DNA of 64,000 nt, from the NCBI GenBank assembly GCA_964539825.1, contig CAZIKF010000023.1, forward strand, positions 17,705 to 81,704, written 5' to 3'. Of this stretch, positions 36,243 to 43,820 are shown piece after piece. A program made the translations under genes and the position numbers. Within the stretch, counting starts at the first letter, position 1. Each line of letters begins with the position of its first letter. Source of the DNA: CAZIKF01 sp964539825. Lineage in GTDB: Bacteria; Muiribacteriota; UBA6191. The notes beneath the pieces were generated by a model that worked only from the letters and a program-made list of their open reading frames with translations, had not been told where the DNA came from and did no database searches.

Positions 36243-37385
36243 TTAGTGAGATTCCGCTCCAAAATATTGGTATCGTAAATCTTGATTTTCAAAAACCTTG
36301 AGTGTTTGCTTTGGCAGAATTCTTAGCGTCTCTACATCCTCACCTGTTTCCTGTCCTTGATCGATTGTAGATTTGAGATTCAGATGTTTTTGAAAAAAGT
36401 TATAAACCAGTCGTCGTTTGGTGACCCCGAAGTCATGACCTTCTCCGGCTAAATGTACCGACTCAAAGGTTGCGCTACTGGAATATAGTTTGTAGACATC
36501 CTCTACGAGTTGTGCCCCCAATTCAGGAAATTTCCGGGTCCAGTCTTCCCCGTTAGAGATTAAGAGCAGGGGTCGCGGTGCGCTCAGTGCGCTGAGCTCA
36601 CTGTTATCCGTAAAAAAGTCCTCCTCACGGTAATGAAACCCTTGAGTTTCACACGCACAATGACCCATGGAGAGACTGGAGATCATTGAGACCAGGGCAG
36701 TGGCATGGATTCTCTCATCTACAGCGTTGAGTAATAAACCCTGTATTGCTCCTCCCGAAGAAGCGCAAAATCCGATTCGCGCCGGATCCACATCTTCAAG
36801 GGAAAGCAGAAAATCCAAAGCTGCCAAACTATTACGCAATTGAGTTCCTTTGGCTTCGTTATTTTCATGTTCACCCAGTGACTCACCCCAGCCCAGCATA
36901 TCCCAGGTAAAAACCAGGGCACCCATGCGCGCAAGCGTTGCGCACCGAATTTGAAGATCGGGATCAAATCGTCCGACATCAGCGTGATCAGGAGGCGATA
37001 GTATTCCTGGCTTTTTTCCATCCGTCAAAGGGCTGTAAAGGTTTCCGGTGAGGATTTGACCCTCCGGTGTACGAAACGCCAGGTTTTGGATTTTGTAGCC
37101 GGTCCTCAGGAGTGTACGGGATATAAATGGAGCTGGTCTGGTTACAGGTCTCGTGAAGTCGGCTCCCAGTTCCGACACTACTTTTTTTCTCAGGTAGGAT
37201 CGGCGATGAAGCCAATTCTTGAGATTCCCATGACCCTTGCGAAGAGAGGCCAGTCTGTTGCGAGCTAATTCCGTACTGAATTCATCCAGGCTAGCCCCAT
37301 AGCTATTTTCCAGACGGATCTTTTGCGGGCTTTCACAAAGGACTTCAGGAAGAAGAAAAAAGTGCAATAGAAGAAGAAACTTCAT
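36243..37385 (-). CDS. Exported alpha/beta-hydrolase (acetylxylan-esterase-like), canonical triad
   Basis: 380 aa with a signal peptide (MKFLLLLHFFLLPEVLCES). The family pattern is complete: GNLYSP, WDMLGWGES, FCASSGGAIQG with the nucleophile at Ser210, CACE, APRPLLLISNGEDW containing the acid, and GEGHDFG with His317, then the last helix NFFQKHL. The Ser-to-His distance of 107 residues is normal for this fold. It probably hydrolyses an ester on a carbohydrate or other periplasmic substrate; the substrate is unknown. Only 6 nt follow the upstream SUMF1-like gene, so the two form a pair. It provides the reference against which the four giant sister domains are seen to lack the acid/His segment. 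Confidence 0.83.
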   Translation of the reverse strand: MKFLLLLHFFLLPEVLCESPQKIRLENSYGASLDEFSTELARNRLASLRKGHGNLKNWLHRRSYLRKKVVSELGADFTRPVTRPAPFISRTLLRTGYKIQNLAFRTPEGQILTGNLYSPLTDGKKPGILSPPDHADVGRFDPDLQIRCATLARMGALVFTWDMLGWGESLGEHENNEAKGTQLRNSLAALDFLLSLEDVDPARIGFCASSGGAIQGLLLNAVDERIHATALVSMISSLSMGHCACETQGFHYREEDFFTDNSELSALSAPRPLLLISNGEDWTRKFPELGAQLVEDVYKLYSSSATFESVHLAGEGHDFGVTKRRLVYNFFQKHLNLKSTIDQGQETGEDVETLRILPKQTLKVFENQDLRYQYFGAESH

Positions 37386-37391
37386 CCATTA

Positions 37392-38252
37392 CTACTCGAT
37401 TTCCAGCAAAAGCCGAAAACCAAGGTCATCTTCGCGGGATTGAAAATCTTCTCCACCCCTCACGGCGGTGCGGCAGTGAGCGGAATCCTTCCACCAGCTT
37501 CCCCCCCGCTTTCTACGGTTTGCACTCAACTTTTCGCCGGTTTGATCTACTGGAGCTGAGCCGGTTGGATCTACCTGCGGCTTCGCCAAATATCCATCAA
37601 CGCCTTCGGCATCGAGATCACTGATCCATTCCCAGACATTGCCATGCATATCAAAAAGACCCCAGGGATTCGGCTTCTTTTGCCCGACAGGGTGTGAACT
37701 CCGCGAAGAATTGTCAAGAAACCAGGCATGATCCCCAAGCATCTTAGAGCTGTCTCCGAAGGAATAACGTGTAGTTGTGCCTGCTCGTGCGGAGTATTCC
37801 CATTCCGCTTCGGTCGGCAATCGGTATTTGAGAGATGGATCCAATTGTTTGAGTTTGGAGAGAAACTTTTGAACATCCCCGTAGCTTATATAATAGACGG
37901 GATAGTCATCTCCGGTCCCATAAGATCCCTCCTGGAGAAATTCTTCTGTAGCCTGCCAGGTTGCTGTTCCCATAACCGCAGCCCATTGTGACTGCGTGAT
38001 CTCAAATTTAGAGAGATAAAAACTACGGCTCAGAGTGACCTCATGCTGGGGACCTTCATGTTCCACCCGGTTGAGATCGGTTTGGGGAGATCCCATCATA
38101 AATTTCCCCGCGGGAATGAGTACAAATTCAATTCCAACCGAGTTCTTAAAGGTTTTTGTAGGTGGCTGGGCGGCTTCCACCGTGGGAACTAAACTCGGAA
38201 GGAACAAACTAAGACAAAGGAATAAAACCAAGGATTTTAGGATCATGAACAT
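37392..38252 (-). CDS. Secreted SUMF1/FGE-fold protein lacking one catalytic Cys (second copy)
   Basis: 286 aa, signal peptide ending near VEAAQ. SUMF1 signatures: MMGSP, YLSKFEITQSQW, YRLPTEAEWEYSARAG, GLFDMHGNVWEWI, RGGSWW and DDLGFRLL. The active-site stretch reads RGGSWWKDSAHC: as in the copy at 33414, Lys replaces the first FGE cysteine. The two proteins also share SREDD/TREDD-type C-terminal boxes. It is transcribed with the canonical alpha/beta-hydrolase. Start: an ATG at 38252, with a second in-frame ATG two codons later. Function is likely binding or structural within an envelope module rather than sulfatase activation; no sulfatase is present in the window. Confidence 0.85.
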   Translation of the reverse strand: MFMILKSLVLFLCLSLFLPSLVPTVEAAQPPTKTFKNSVGIEFVLIPAGKFMMGSPQTDLNRVEHEGPQHEVTLSRSFYLSKFEITQSQWAAVMGTATWQATEEFLQEGSYGTGDDYPVYYISYGDVQKFLSKLKQLDPSLKYRLPTEAEWEYSARAGTTTRYSFGDSSKMLGDHAWFLDNSSRSSHPVGQKKPNPWGLFDMHGNVWEWISDLDAEGVDGYLAKPQVDPTGSAPVDQTGEKLSANRRKRGGSWWKDSAHCRTAVRGGEDFQSREDDLGFRLLLEIE

Positions 38253-38284
38253 AAATCTATTCTTTCACAGTCAGGTAGTTGATC

Positions 38285-39760
38285 TCAAGTTCCAAAAACT
38301 ACACCCTTTAAAACATCCATCCCTGCGTTGAAGAAATTGCGAAACTGAGCGTAGCTTGTCAGGTTTTTTGTCATCTGTAAAACCTGTGATGGTCGAAAAT
38401 AGAATTCCTTGTAGGCCTTTGATGCGAATTGGTGCATATCTTTGACTGAAAACTTGGTGTTTTCAAGCTGAAGATTTTGTTGGCGCGTTCCTTCAGTGAT
38501 GGCTAGTTTCCATACATCCACTCCGGTTTCTTGAACAAGACGCTCATAAATAGGAGTCCTGGGAATGGGCCAGTAGGGCGAAATCTGGGCGAAGTCCAAC
38601 GGTTCTTGAGTGATTAAATCAAGGGTATTTCGCAGACTTTCTTCGGTTTCTCCCGGAAGCCCCAGGACAAAAAATCCCGTGACTCCGATTCCGGCACTCT
38701 TCGTTTTGCGGATCACCTCGCGAATGTGGGCAGAGCCCTTTTGAGTCTTTTGAATATTTTTGAGGACGGTATCATCTCCCGATTCAATTCCGTATCCGAT
38801 CCAGGCACAATTCACGGATGCCATGGATTCAAGCATCTCCTCATTGATCTGGTCTGAGCGAACCCTGCATGACCAGCGAATTGACAGGCCCTTCTTCTTA
38901 TAGAGTCGAGCGAATTCAAAAACCCTCTCTTTAGGAATAGTGAAGTTGGAGTCGAAATAATCCATTTCCTCAATTCCGTATTCCTTTTCACAGATTTCTA
39001 ACTCTGAGACCAGGTCTTGGGCTGTTCGGATGAAGTAAGGCGTGAGGCGAATCTGGCAAAAATGACAACCGTAAGGACAGCCAAACGAAGACATGCCGGC
39101 GGTGAAGGGAAAGCCCTTGGAGAGAATGGAATAATACTGTTTGATATCCAGAATGGAGCGATCCGGATGAGGTCTCACGAAGTCTTTTGGCAGACCCACC
39201 GGTTCATTGAGGTGAAGCTCGCCCTCATGTACACTGGCCGTACCGGGAACTTCCCACCATGATTTCCCCTGGGTCCAGGCTTCCAGCCAGGGAACAACAC
39301 AAGCCTCAGCAGCACCATGGAATACTACCTGTATTTCAGGATGTAAGGCCATTTCACCGGGGTAGTTCTCCGCCCCGGGACCACCCACAAGAATGGGTTT
39401 GGAAAATTCTTTTGAGAAGGCGCGAATCCATTCGATCACGAATAAAAAATCCAGGTTTGTTGTTGTGAAGCACAGCAGGTCAAAATCCTTTGTACGGGCG
39501 GCTTCAATGGCTCCGTGGTAGTCAAGGTTCAAAGCGCTGCAGTCAAGAATCTCGGTTTGAATCCCATGTAAGCGCAGCCATGCAGAAAGGTAGAGAAGAT
39601 TTAGCGGGGGTACCACACCCAGGTGACGGACATTCTTTATAAATGCCAGAGTGTCGGTGTCATTTTTGAAGGAATGAAATACCAGCAGAACCTTCAATCC
39701 AGCAAGAGGGCCATTGGCATCCGGTAAAGGCTGATTGTTGAAAATAGGACGAACGGGCAT
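38285..39760 (-). CDS. B12-binding radical SAM protein
   Basis: 491 aa. The N-terminal third (about 20-160) is a B12-binding Rossmann-like domain of the BchE-type radical SAM family (GGPGAENYPGE marks its later strand-loop). The radical SAM centre is CPYGCHFC (Cys228, Cys232, Cys235), followed by DSNFT, YGIESGDD and GFFVLGLPGETEES, the usual later strands of the barrel. Members methylate or rearrange unactivated carbons in lipids, natural products and cofactors; the substrate here is not evident. It is divergent from a second radical SAM gene at 40020. A palindrome (39795-39810) and an A/T-rich stretch lie just upstream and may control it. It is 32 bp upstream of the SUMF1-like gene at 38252, so it could share a transcript. 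Confidence 0.87.
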   Translation of the reverse strand: MPVRPIFNNQPLPDANGPLAGLKVLLVFHSFKNDTDTLAFIKNVRHLGVVPPLNLLYLSAWLRLHGIQTEILDCSALNLDYHGAIEAARTKDFDLLCFTTTNLDFLFVIEWIRAFSKEFSKPILVGGPGAENYPGEMALHPEIQVVFHGAAEACVVPWLEAWTQGKSWWEVPGTASVHEGELHLNEPVGLPKDFVRPHPDRSILDIKQYYSILSKGFPFTAGMSSFGCPYGCHFCQIRLTPYFIRTAQDLVSELEICEKEYGIEEMDYFDSNFTIPKERVFEFARLYKKKGLSIRWSCRVRSDQINEEMLESMASVNCAWIGYGIESGDDTVLKNIQKTQKGSAHIREVIRKTKSAGIGVTGFFVLGLPGETEESLRNTLDLITQEPLDFAQISPYWPIPRTPIYERLVQETGVDVWKLAITEGTRQQNLQLENTKFSVKDMHQFASKAYKEFYFRPSQVLQMTKNLTSYAQFRNFFNAGMDVLKGVVFGT

Positions 39761-39794
39761 AGGGAAGACCAGGTTCTTAGTATATATTATATAA

Positions 39795-39810
39795 GGACAC
39801 AGGCGTGTCC
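39795..39810. promoter_or_regulatory. Perfect palindrome upstream of the B12-radical SAM gene
   Basis: GGACAC-AGGC-GTGTCC, 6-bp arms with a 4-nt spacer, adjoining TATATATTATATAA (39781-39794). It lies about 35 bp before the minus-strand start. It could be an operator or a small hairpin; no regulator is identified. Confidence 0.35.
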
Positions 39811-39814
39811 TTTA

Positions 39815-39993
39815 AGAATCAATGGAAACAGTAGAAACATAGGAATTCAAGAATAGGTTAGATCCCGCTATTAAGGCGGGTATTTCTGGATTCCGGCTCA
39901 AGTCCGGGATGACGCGCTGGGGACAAAAGCCTGTTTTAGGGCGAAGCCCCCATTCCATGGATTCCATGGATTCCATTGGTCCCATTGTTTCTC
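39815..39993 (-). repeat. Palindromic intergenic repeat element, copy A
   Basis: About 180 bp. The core is a 53-bp double hairpin (39861-39913) which, read on the minus strand, begins GTCATCCCGGACT and ends GCGGGATC. It is the same length as copy B (51461-51513). Flanks are A/T-C simple repeats: CCATTGATTC/TTTCC on one side and tandem TTCCATGGA units with CCCATTGTTTC (about 39950-39993) on the other. The element lies before the radical SAM gene at 40020, with an inverted relative (copy C) after it. Confidence 0.6.
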
Positions 39994-40019
39994 AGTAAAA
40001 AAGATCGGAGATCTTTTAA

Positions 40020-41105
40020 ATGTCTTACTGGCAGCATTTAAAAAAGGCCAATTTTCATCGGGACTTTATTCGCGACTCCACGATACTCAAGATCCTGGGA
40101 TATTATCCTCTTGAGTACTCGCTGCTCTCCAGGACTATTTCCTACCCCAAGATCATCAATTTTCTGGTGACTCTACGTTGTAATCTACGCTGCGAAATCT
40201 GTCATACCATGGATGCCCTCACAACCTCTAAAAAAGGGGAACTGAGCCTTGAGGAAATTTATGATCTGGTTGAGAAGTGTGCTCAATTTGGGCCGGACTG
40301 GCATTTCTCAGGCGGGGAACCCTTTGCCCGTCTTGATCTGCCTTTGATTTTAAGCCGGATAAAGTCTCTTGGTATGCGATCTTCAGTGGTATCGAATGGT
40401 CTTTTGATCCATGAGAAACTGCTGGAAAAACTCGAAGTTGGCTCCCTTGGCAGCATCACTCTTTCGGTACTTGGCATTCGTGAAGACCATGACAAGGAAG
40501 TTGGTAAAAAAGGGGCTTATGATCTGCTTCGTTCCAACCTTGAAAACTTCCATCAGGCGATGCCAGGCACCGCGATTTATTTGAACTGTCCCATGACTCC
40601 CGGATTCATCAAACGTCTCAAAGAATTCGAGGCTGACTTCAGAGATTTCCCAATCAGGGCCGTAAAATTTACCCATCTCAATTATCTCACCAGCGATGAG
40701 ATTGAATCCTACCGGGAATACAGTACTGAAGCGGACTTCAAAACTCACATGGCCTATTCCTACCGAAATGATTTTCCCATGGAAAAAATTGGTGAGGATG
40801 TCACCTCTGAGAGATTCGAAGATTTTTCCCTACCCTTCCAGATGATTCCTCAACTGCGTGATGACGAAATCCGCACCTGGTATACCAAAGCATTTGAAAG
40901 TAGAAGGCCCTGCCATTTCATCTGGCATTCGACTTATCTATACCCGGATGGGACTATAAAATCCTGCCACTTCCTACAAGAGCCCTTTGGAAATGTACGC
41001 GAGCGGGATATGGCGGAGATTTGGAATAGCGCTGAGTATCAAAATTTCCGAAACCAGATCAAAAACAGGATGTCTCCGGCTTGTGCGAGATGCTGTAAGT
41101 TGTGA
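40020..41105 (+). CDS. Radical SAM protein with SPASM/twitch-type C-terminus
   Basis: 361 aa, with GGAG about 8 nt before the ATG. The radical SAM cluster is CNLRCEIC (Cys54, Cys58, Cys61), followed by the GGEPF box and a barrel. The C-terminal region reads YPDGTIKSCHF ... GNVRERDMAEIW ... SPACARCC, the pattern of SPASM/twitch auxiliary-cluster domains used on peptides, sugars and other substrates. The substrate is unknown; no precursor peptide was found next to it. The gene is bracketed by inverted copies of the intergenic repeat (A before, C after). This suggests that it moved, or at least that repeats have accumulated around it. It is divergent from the B12-radical SAM gene. Confidence 0.85.
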   Translation: MSYWQHLKKANFHRDFIRDSTILKILGYYPLEYSLLSRTISYPKIINFLVTLRCNLRCEICHTMDALTTSKKGELSLEEIYDLVEKCAQFGPDWHFSGGEPFARLDLPLILSRIKSLGMRSSVVSNGLLIHEKLLEKLEVGSLGSITLSVLGIREDHDKEVGKKGAYDLLRSNLENFHQAMPGTAIYLNCPMTPGFIKRLKEFEADFRDFPIRAVKFTHLNYLTSDEIESYREYSTEADFKTHMAYSYRNDFPMEKIGEDVTSERFEDFSLPFQMIPQLRDDEIRTWYTKAFESRRPCHFIWHSTYLYPDGTIKSCHFLQEPFGNVRERDMAEIWNSAEYQNFRNQIKNRMSPACARCCKL

Positions 41106-41135
41106 AGCAGGCCTTGCCTGCCAGGAATCGAAATT

Positions 41136-41325
41136 CCTTAAGAAACAATGGAAACAATGGGAACAGAGGAATCCATGGAATGGGATGTTTCGCACCAAAA
41201 AGTCATCCCACTACCTGATCGCAGGACAGGCTTGTCCCGAATGATACGGATACCCGCTCAAATGGTGGGATCATGCCTTATTCAATTGCTTCCATTGTTT
41301 CTATTGATTCCTCTGATTCTAGATC
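41136..41325 (+). repeat. Palindromic intergenic repeat element, copy C
   Basis: About 190 bp between the SPASM radical SAM and GtrA genes. It starts with GAAACAATGG repeats and GGAATCCATGGAATGGG, then GTCATCCC (41202) and ends its core with CAAATGGTGGGATC (to 41273). CATGCCTTATTC and TTTCTATTGATTCC follow. The core is 72 bp, about 19 bp longer than copies A and B. The order of parts matches copy A read on the other strand. Confidence 0.55.
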
Positions 41326-41343
41326 AGTATCAAGGATTGAATC

Positions 41344-41790
41344 TTGTGTAAGAAATTAGAAGGCGACCTAGAGACTGGCGGTTCAGCGACTCCCCGACCC
41401 ATGGGTCAGAACGCTCGTTATCTTCTTGGGTATCTCCTTTGCGGCGGGTGCGCCACGTTTCTTGATTTTTCTGTCTTCCTGGTGCTCACGGATTACTTCG
41501 GGATCTGGTATTTCCACGCCAATTTTGTTTCCTATCCCCTTGGGATGAGTACGAATTTCATCCTGAACAAAGTCTTGAATTTTCGTAACAAATACCGCGG
41601 ATACTTACGTCAGTTTGGAATCTTTGTCTTAATTGGTTTGCTTGGATTGGTGGTTAATCAATGGATTCTATACTCCCTCGTTGAGAGTTTCGGCTTTTTT
41701 CCACTGCTGGCAAAAGCAGTAGCGTTGGGTATCGTGGTTGCCTGGAATTTCACAGCAAACCGCTACCTGACTTTCGAACTCATGAAGTGA
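41344..41790 (+). CDS. GtrA-like four-TM membrane protein
   Basis: 148 aa. GtrA family pattern: an N-terminal YLLGYLLCGG helix, FLDFSVFLVL, NFILNKVLNF and C-terminal ANRYLTFEL, with four hydrophobic helices. GtrA proteins are thought to help move undecaprenyl-phosphate-linked sugars across the inner membrane, which fits a window with GT-C-like enzymes (inference). Start: TTG at 41344 has AAGGA 6 nt upstream; an ATG at 41401 would remove 19 residues but lacks a ribosome site. The preceding 238 bp contain repeat copy C, and a promoter was not recognised. The gene is convergent with the beta-propeller lipoprotein. Confidence 0.8.
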   Translation: MCKKLEGDLETGGSATPRPMGQNARYLLGYLLCGGCATFLDFSVFLVLTDYFGIWYFHANFVSYPLGMSTNFILNKVLNFRNKYRGYLRQFGIFVLIGLLGLVVNQWILYSLVESFGFFPLLAKAVALGIVVAWNFTANRYLTFELMK

Positions 41791-41808
41791 GACTCACAGG
41801 GTGAGTTA

Positions 41809-41821
41809 GAAGAGAGAAGAG
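41809..41821 (+). repeat. Left 13-bp inverted repeat flanking the beta-propeller gene
   Basis: GAAGAGAGAAGAG; its perfect inverted partner is at 43702-43714. It sits in a purine-rich tract just outside the 3' end of the lipoprotein gene. Purine tracts make chance matches more likely. Confidence 0.5.
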
Positions 41822-41860
41822 ACTAGGGAAGAGGGGATACAGTTGGTGAGTTCTTTGGAG

Positions 41861-43693
41861 CTAAAAGTTCTTACAGGTTTTTGCGCCATCCGTGCGGATA
41901 TCTCCGAAGGTTGCGAAGGGTTGAGAATGCGCTGCAAAGCCACCACGAGTGGGAGCCAAAAATCGCTGTAGATAGGGAGAGGAGTTGAGATCAAGGCTAA
42001 GCTCAAAATCACTATTAAGTGGTTGTAGGGCTGTTTTATCAAGAGAGGATGTCAGCGCCCTGACTGAACTTCCAACTTTCTCCACCTGTACCCGCACTCC
42101 GGCAGGAAAGTCGTTCCAATTGTCTTCGGTTTGATTTATTTCGGTGAGCAGACTCAGGCCGTTAACCCACAGAGTAGTGCCTTGAATGGCGTCCGTGGAA
42201 CTCAATTGAACCGACACCAGAGCCCAGATAGCCCCCTGGATTCCACCAAAGGTTCCAATGGTAGATCTCACCGCGCTTAAGGTATGCAGATTTCCAGAGG
42301 GATCTTCAACCGCCGCGATCACAAGTCCGATGGTGTCATCATCATTGGTAGTATCTCCATTCGTAAACAAAGTGGCTTCCAGTAAGTACCTGTCAGCAGG
42401 TGAACCTAGCAGAAGGCCTGAGAAATTCGCGTTATCCTTTGATTGGACGTTACCCAGTGGGTCTAGCCCCCAGGTACTTGCTCCGAATCGCTGGGAGTCA
42501 CTTACGACCTGGGAGGGCTGAACACAGGGCAGATAGCCGTTTTGAAGACCATTCCCGCGAAACCGTGGCCAGGAAGATCGATCTGAGAGGACATCAGAGG
42601 ATGGGAGCCATAGAATTTTCTTGTCGAAAACTCCCGTCAGAAGTCCATAGTTACTTCCTATATTTGGGGAAGAGGCAATGGCGGAATCCACCGGGGTCTG
42701 CGCCAGGAGGGTACCGTCTGTAGTAAACCTGTAGACTCTGGCGGATCTGGAGCCAAAAAGGATTTGAGAGGAAGTGGTTACTGTTCCTGAGCCTGATACT
42801 TTATCCCCGGTGGCCTGTTGAAAGAGCCTATTTCCGCTGAGATCATATCCGTAGATGGAGCCATCATTGGAGCCTACATAGATGTTTTGATCTTCATCGA
42901 GGATGGGCGAGGAGTGCAGGGGGCCGCCGGTCGTGTCACTCCACAATAATGCCCCGCTGAAGTCGACTGAATAGAGGGTTCCCTGGTCGGAGCCAAAAAG
43001 AACTCGGCCTTCTCCGTCAATGGCCGGTGAGGATTGAATGGCATTGTCAGCGGTGAAACTCCAGCGAAGAACTCCTTCCTGGGTCAGGGCATAGAGTTTT
43101 TGATCCTCAGATCCTATGAACAGGGCTGATGTACCGTATAGACTGGGAGACGAACTCACCGGGCCTCCGGTGGGAAAGCTCCATAACAAGCTGCCATCCG
43201 GATTCAGAGCGAAAACACTGCCGCTCTCAGAACCGAAATAAATTCTTCCGCGGCATCCCACGGCAGGGGAGGATTTTATTGAAGATCCAGCCGGGTAGGT
43301 CCACTGTATCACCGCGTTTGAGTCAACGGCATAGAGGAATCCATTATCTGCTCCAAAGTAGATGGTCCCATCTGAAGATAGTGCCGGAGATGAGTCGATG
43401 GAGGAATTTACGTTTAACTCCCAATTTACAGAAGGCGCGGCATTTGGAATAGCAAAGCTCAGGGAATGGACCCGCCCGTCAGTGGAACCGACATAGATGG
43501 TTGAACCAATGATGGCGGGAGAAGAAACGCTCACCTGAACAGGGGGGGCGGGAATCTCTCGAATTTCAGCCGAACCGCCGCCGCAGCCAGAAAGGACAAT
43601 GGAGGCGAGTAGCAATAGAAATAGTGGGTACAAAGGAGTTTGGGATCGTGGTCCACAATGACGGAAGATCCAGCCCCAATGGCTGATACTCAC
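41861..43693 (-). CDS. PQQ-type beta-propeller lipoprotein
   Basis: 610 aa from GTG 43693, which has GAGGGAAG just upstream. An ATG at 43807 would leave only 13 bp to divergent metH and add a low-complexity leader. A lipobox LSGC (Cys37) follows the hydrophobic core, so an envelope lipoprotein is expected. About seven blades repeat the PQQ/BamB-like pattern SSPAI...IYVGSxDGxVHSL (residues about 55-350), folding into a beta-propeller. The C-terminal 230 residues are beta-rich, perhaps a lectin-like (LamG-type) domain. No PQQ-dehydrogenase catalytic residues were found, so a scaffold or binding role is likely. Residues 11-18 (RHCGPRSQ) are encoded by a fragment of the intergenic repeat. Perfect 13-bp inverted repeats lie on either side. 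Confidence 0.8.
   Translation of the reverse strand: MSISHWGWIFRHCGPRSQTPLYPLFLLLLASIVLSGCGGGSAEIREIPAPPVQVSVSSPAIIGSTIYVGSTDGRVHSLSFAIPNAAPSVNWELNVNSSIDSSPALSSDGTIYFGADNGFLYAVDSNAVIQWTYPAGSSIKSSPAVGCRGRIYFGSESGSVFALNPDGSLLWSFPTGGPVSSSPSLYGTSALFIGSEDQKLYALTQEGVLRWSFTADNAIQSSPAIDGEGRVLFGSDQGTLYSVDFSGALLWSDTTGGPLHSSPILDEDQNIYVGSNDGSIYGYDLSGNRLFQQATGDKVSGSGTVTTSSQILFGSRSARVYRFTTDGTLLAQTPVDSAIASSPNIGSNYGLLTGVFDKKILWLPSSDVLSDRSSWPRFRGNGLQNGYLPCVQPSQVVSDSQRFGASTWGLDPLGNVQSKDNANFSGLLLGSPADRYLLEATLFTNGDTTNDDDTIGLVIAAVEDPSGNLHTLSAVRSTIGTFGGIQGAIWALVSVQLSSTDAIQGTTLWVNGLSLLTEINQTEDNWNDFPAGVRVQVEKVGSSVRALTSSLDKTALQPLNSDFELSLDLNSSPYLQRFLAPTRGGFAAHSQPFATFGDIRTDGAKTCKNF
43643..43662 (-). repeat. Half-copy of the palindromic repeat inside a lipoprotein leader (copy D)
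   Basis: Twenty bases match the outer arm of copy B at 16 of 20 positions. In frame on the minus strand they encode RHCGPRS of the beta-propeller lipoprotein, just before its signal peptide. Copy B encodes RHPGLRS in the same reading frame in the gene at 51391. Confidence 0.5.
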
Positions 43694-43701
43694 TTTCTTC
43701 C

Positions 43702-43714
43702 CTCTTCTCTCTTC
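43702..43714 (-). repeat. Right 13-bp inverted repeat flanking the beta-propeller gene
   Basis: CTCTTCTCTCTTC on the plus strand, the inverse of 41809-41821. It overlaps the purine-rich ribosome-site region of the lipoprotein's GTG start. Confidence 0.5.
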
Positions 43715-43820
43715 TCTATTCACTCTTCCACCACATAATTTTGTATCGGAATTGATTTCCCAGGAAACAATAGAATCAATTCGGATACAATAGCCGCTTA
43801 CAGGCATTTCAGGAGATCTT

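Noticed and set aside
33414..38252. Formylglycine-generating enzymes activating sulfatases
   Set aside because: The first active-site cysteine is Lys in both proteins, and no sulfatase gene is in the window.
39940..39990. CRISPR array or satellite at the TTCCATGGA tandem repeats
   Set aside because: Units are too short and few, with no spacers; better explained as the flank of the palindromic repeat.
41861..43807. ATG at 43807 as start of the beta-propeller lipoprotein
   Set aside because: It would leave only 13 bp to divergent metH and put a low-complexity leader before the signal peptide; GTG 43693 has a good ribosome site.
43694..43820. Cobalamin riboswitch before metH
   Set aside because: No B12-box or multi-stem structure recognised; the stretch is mainly purine/pyrimidine-rich repeat sequence.
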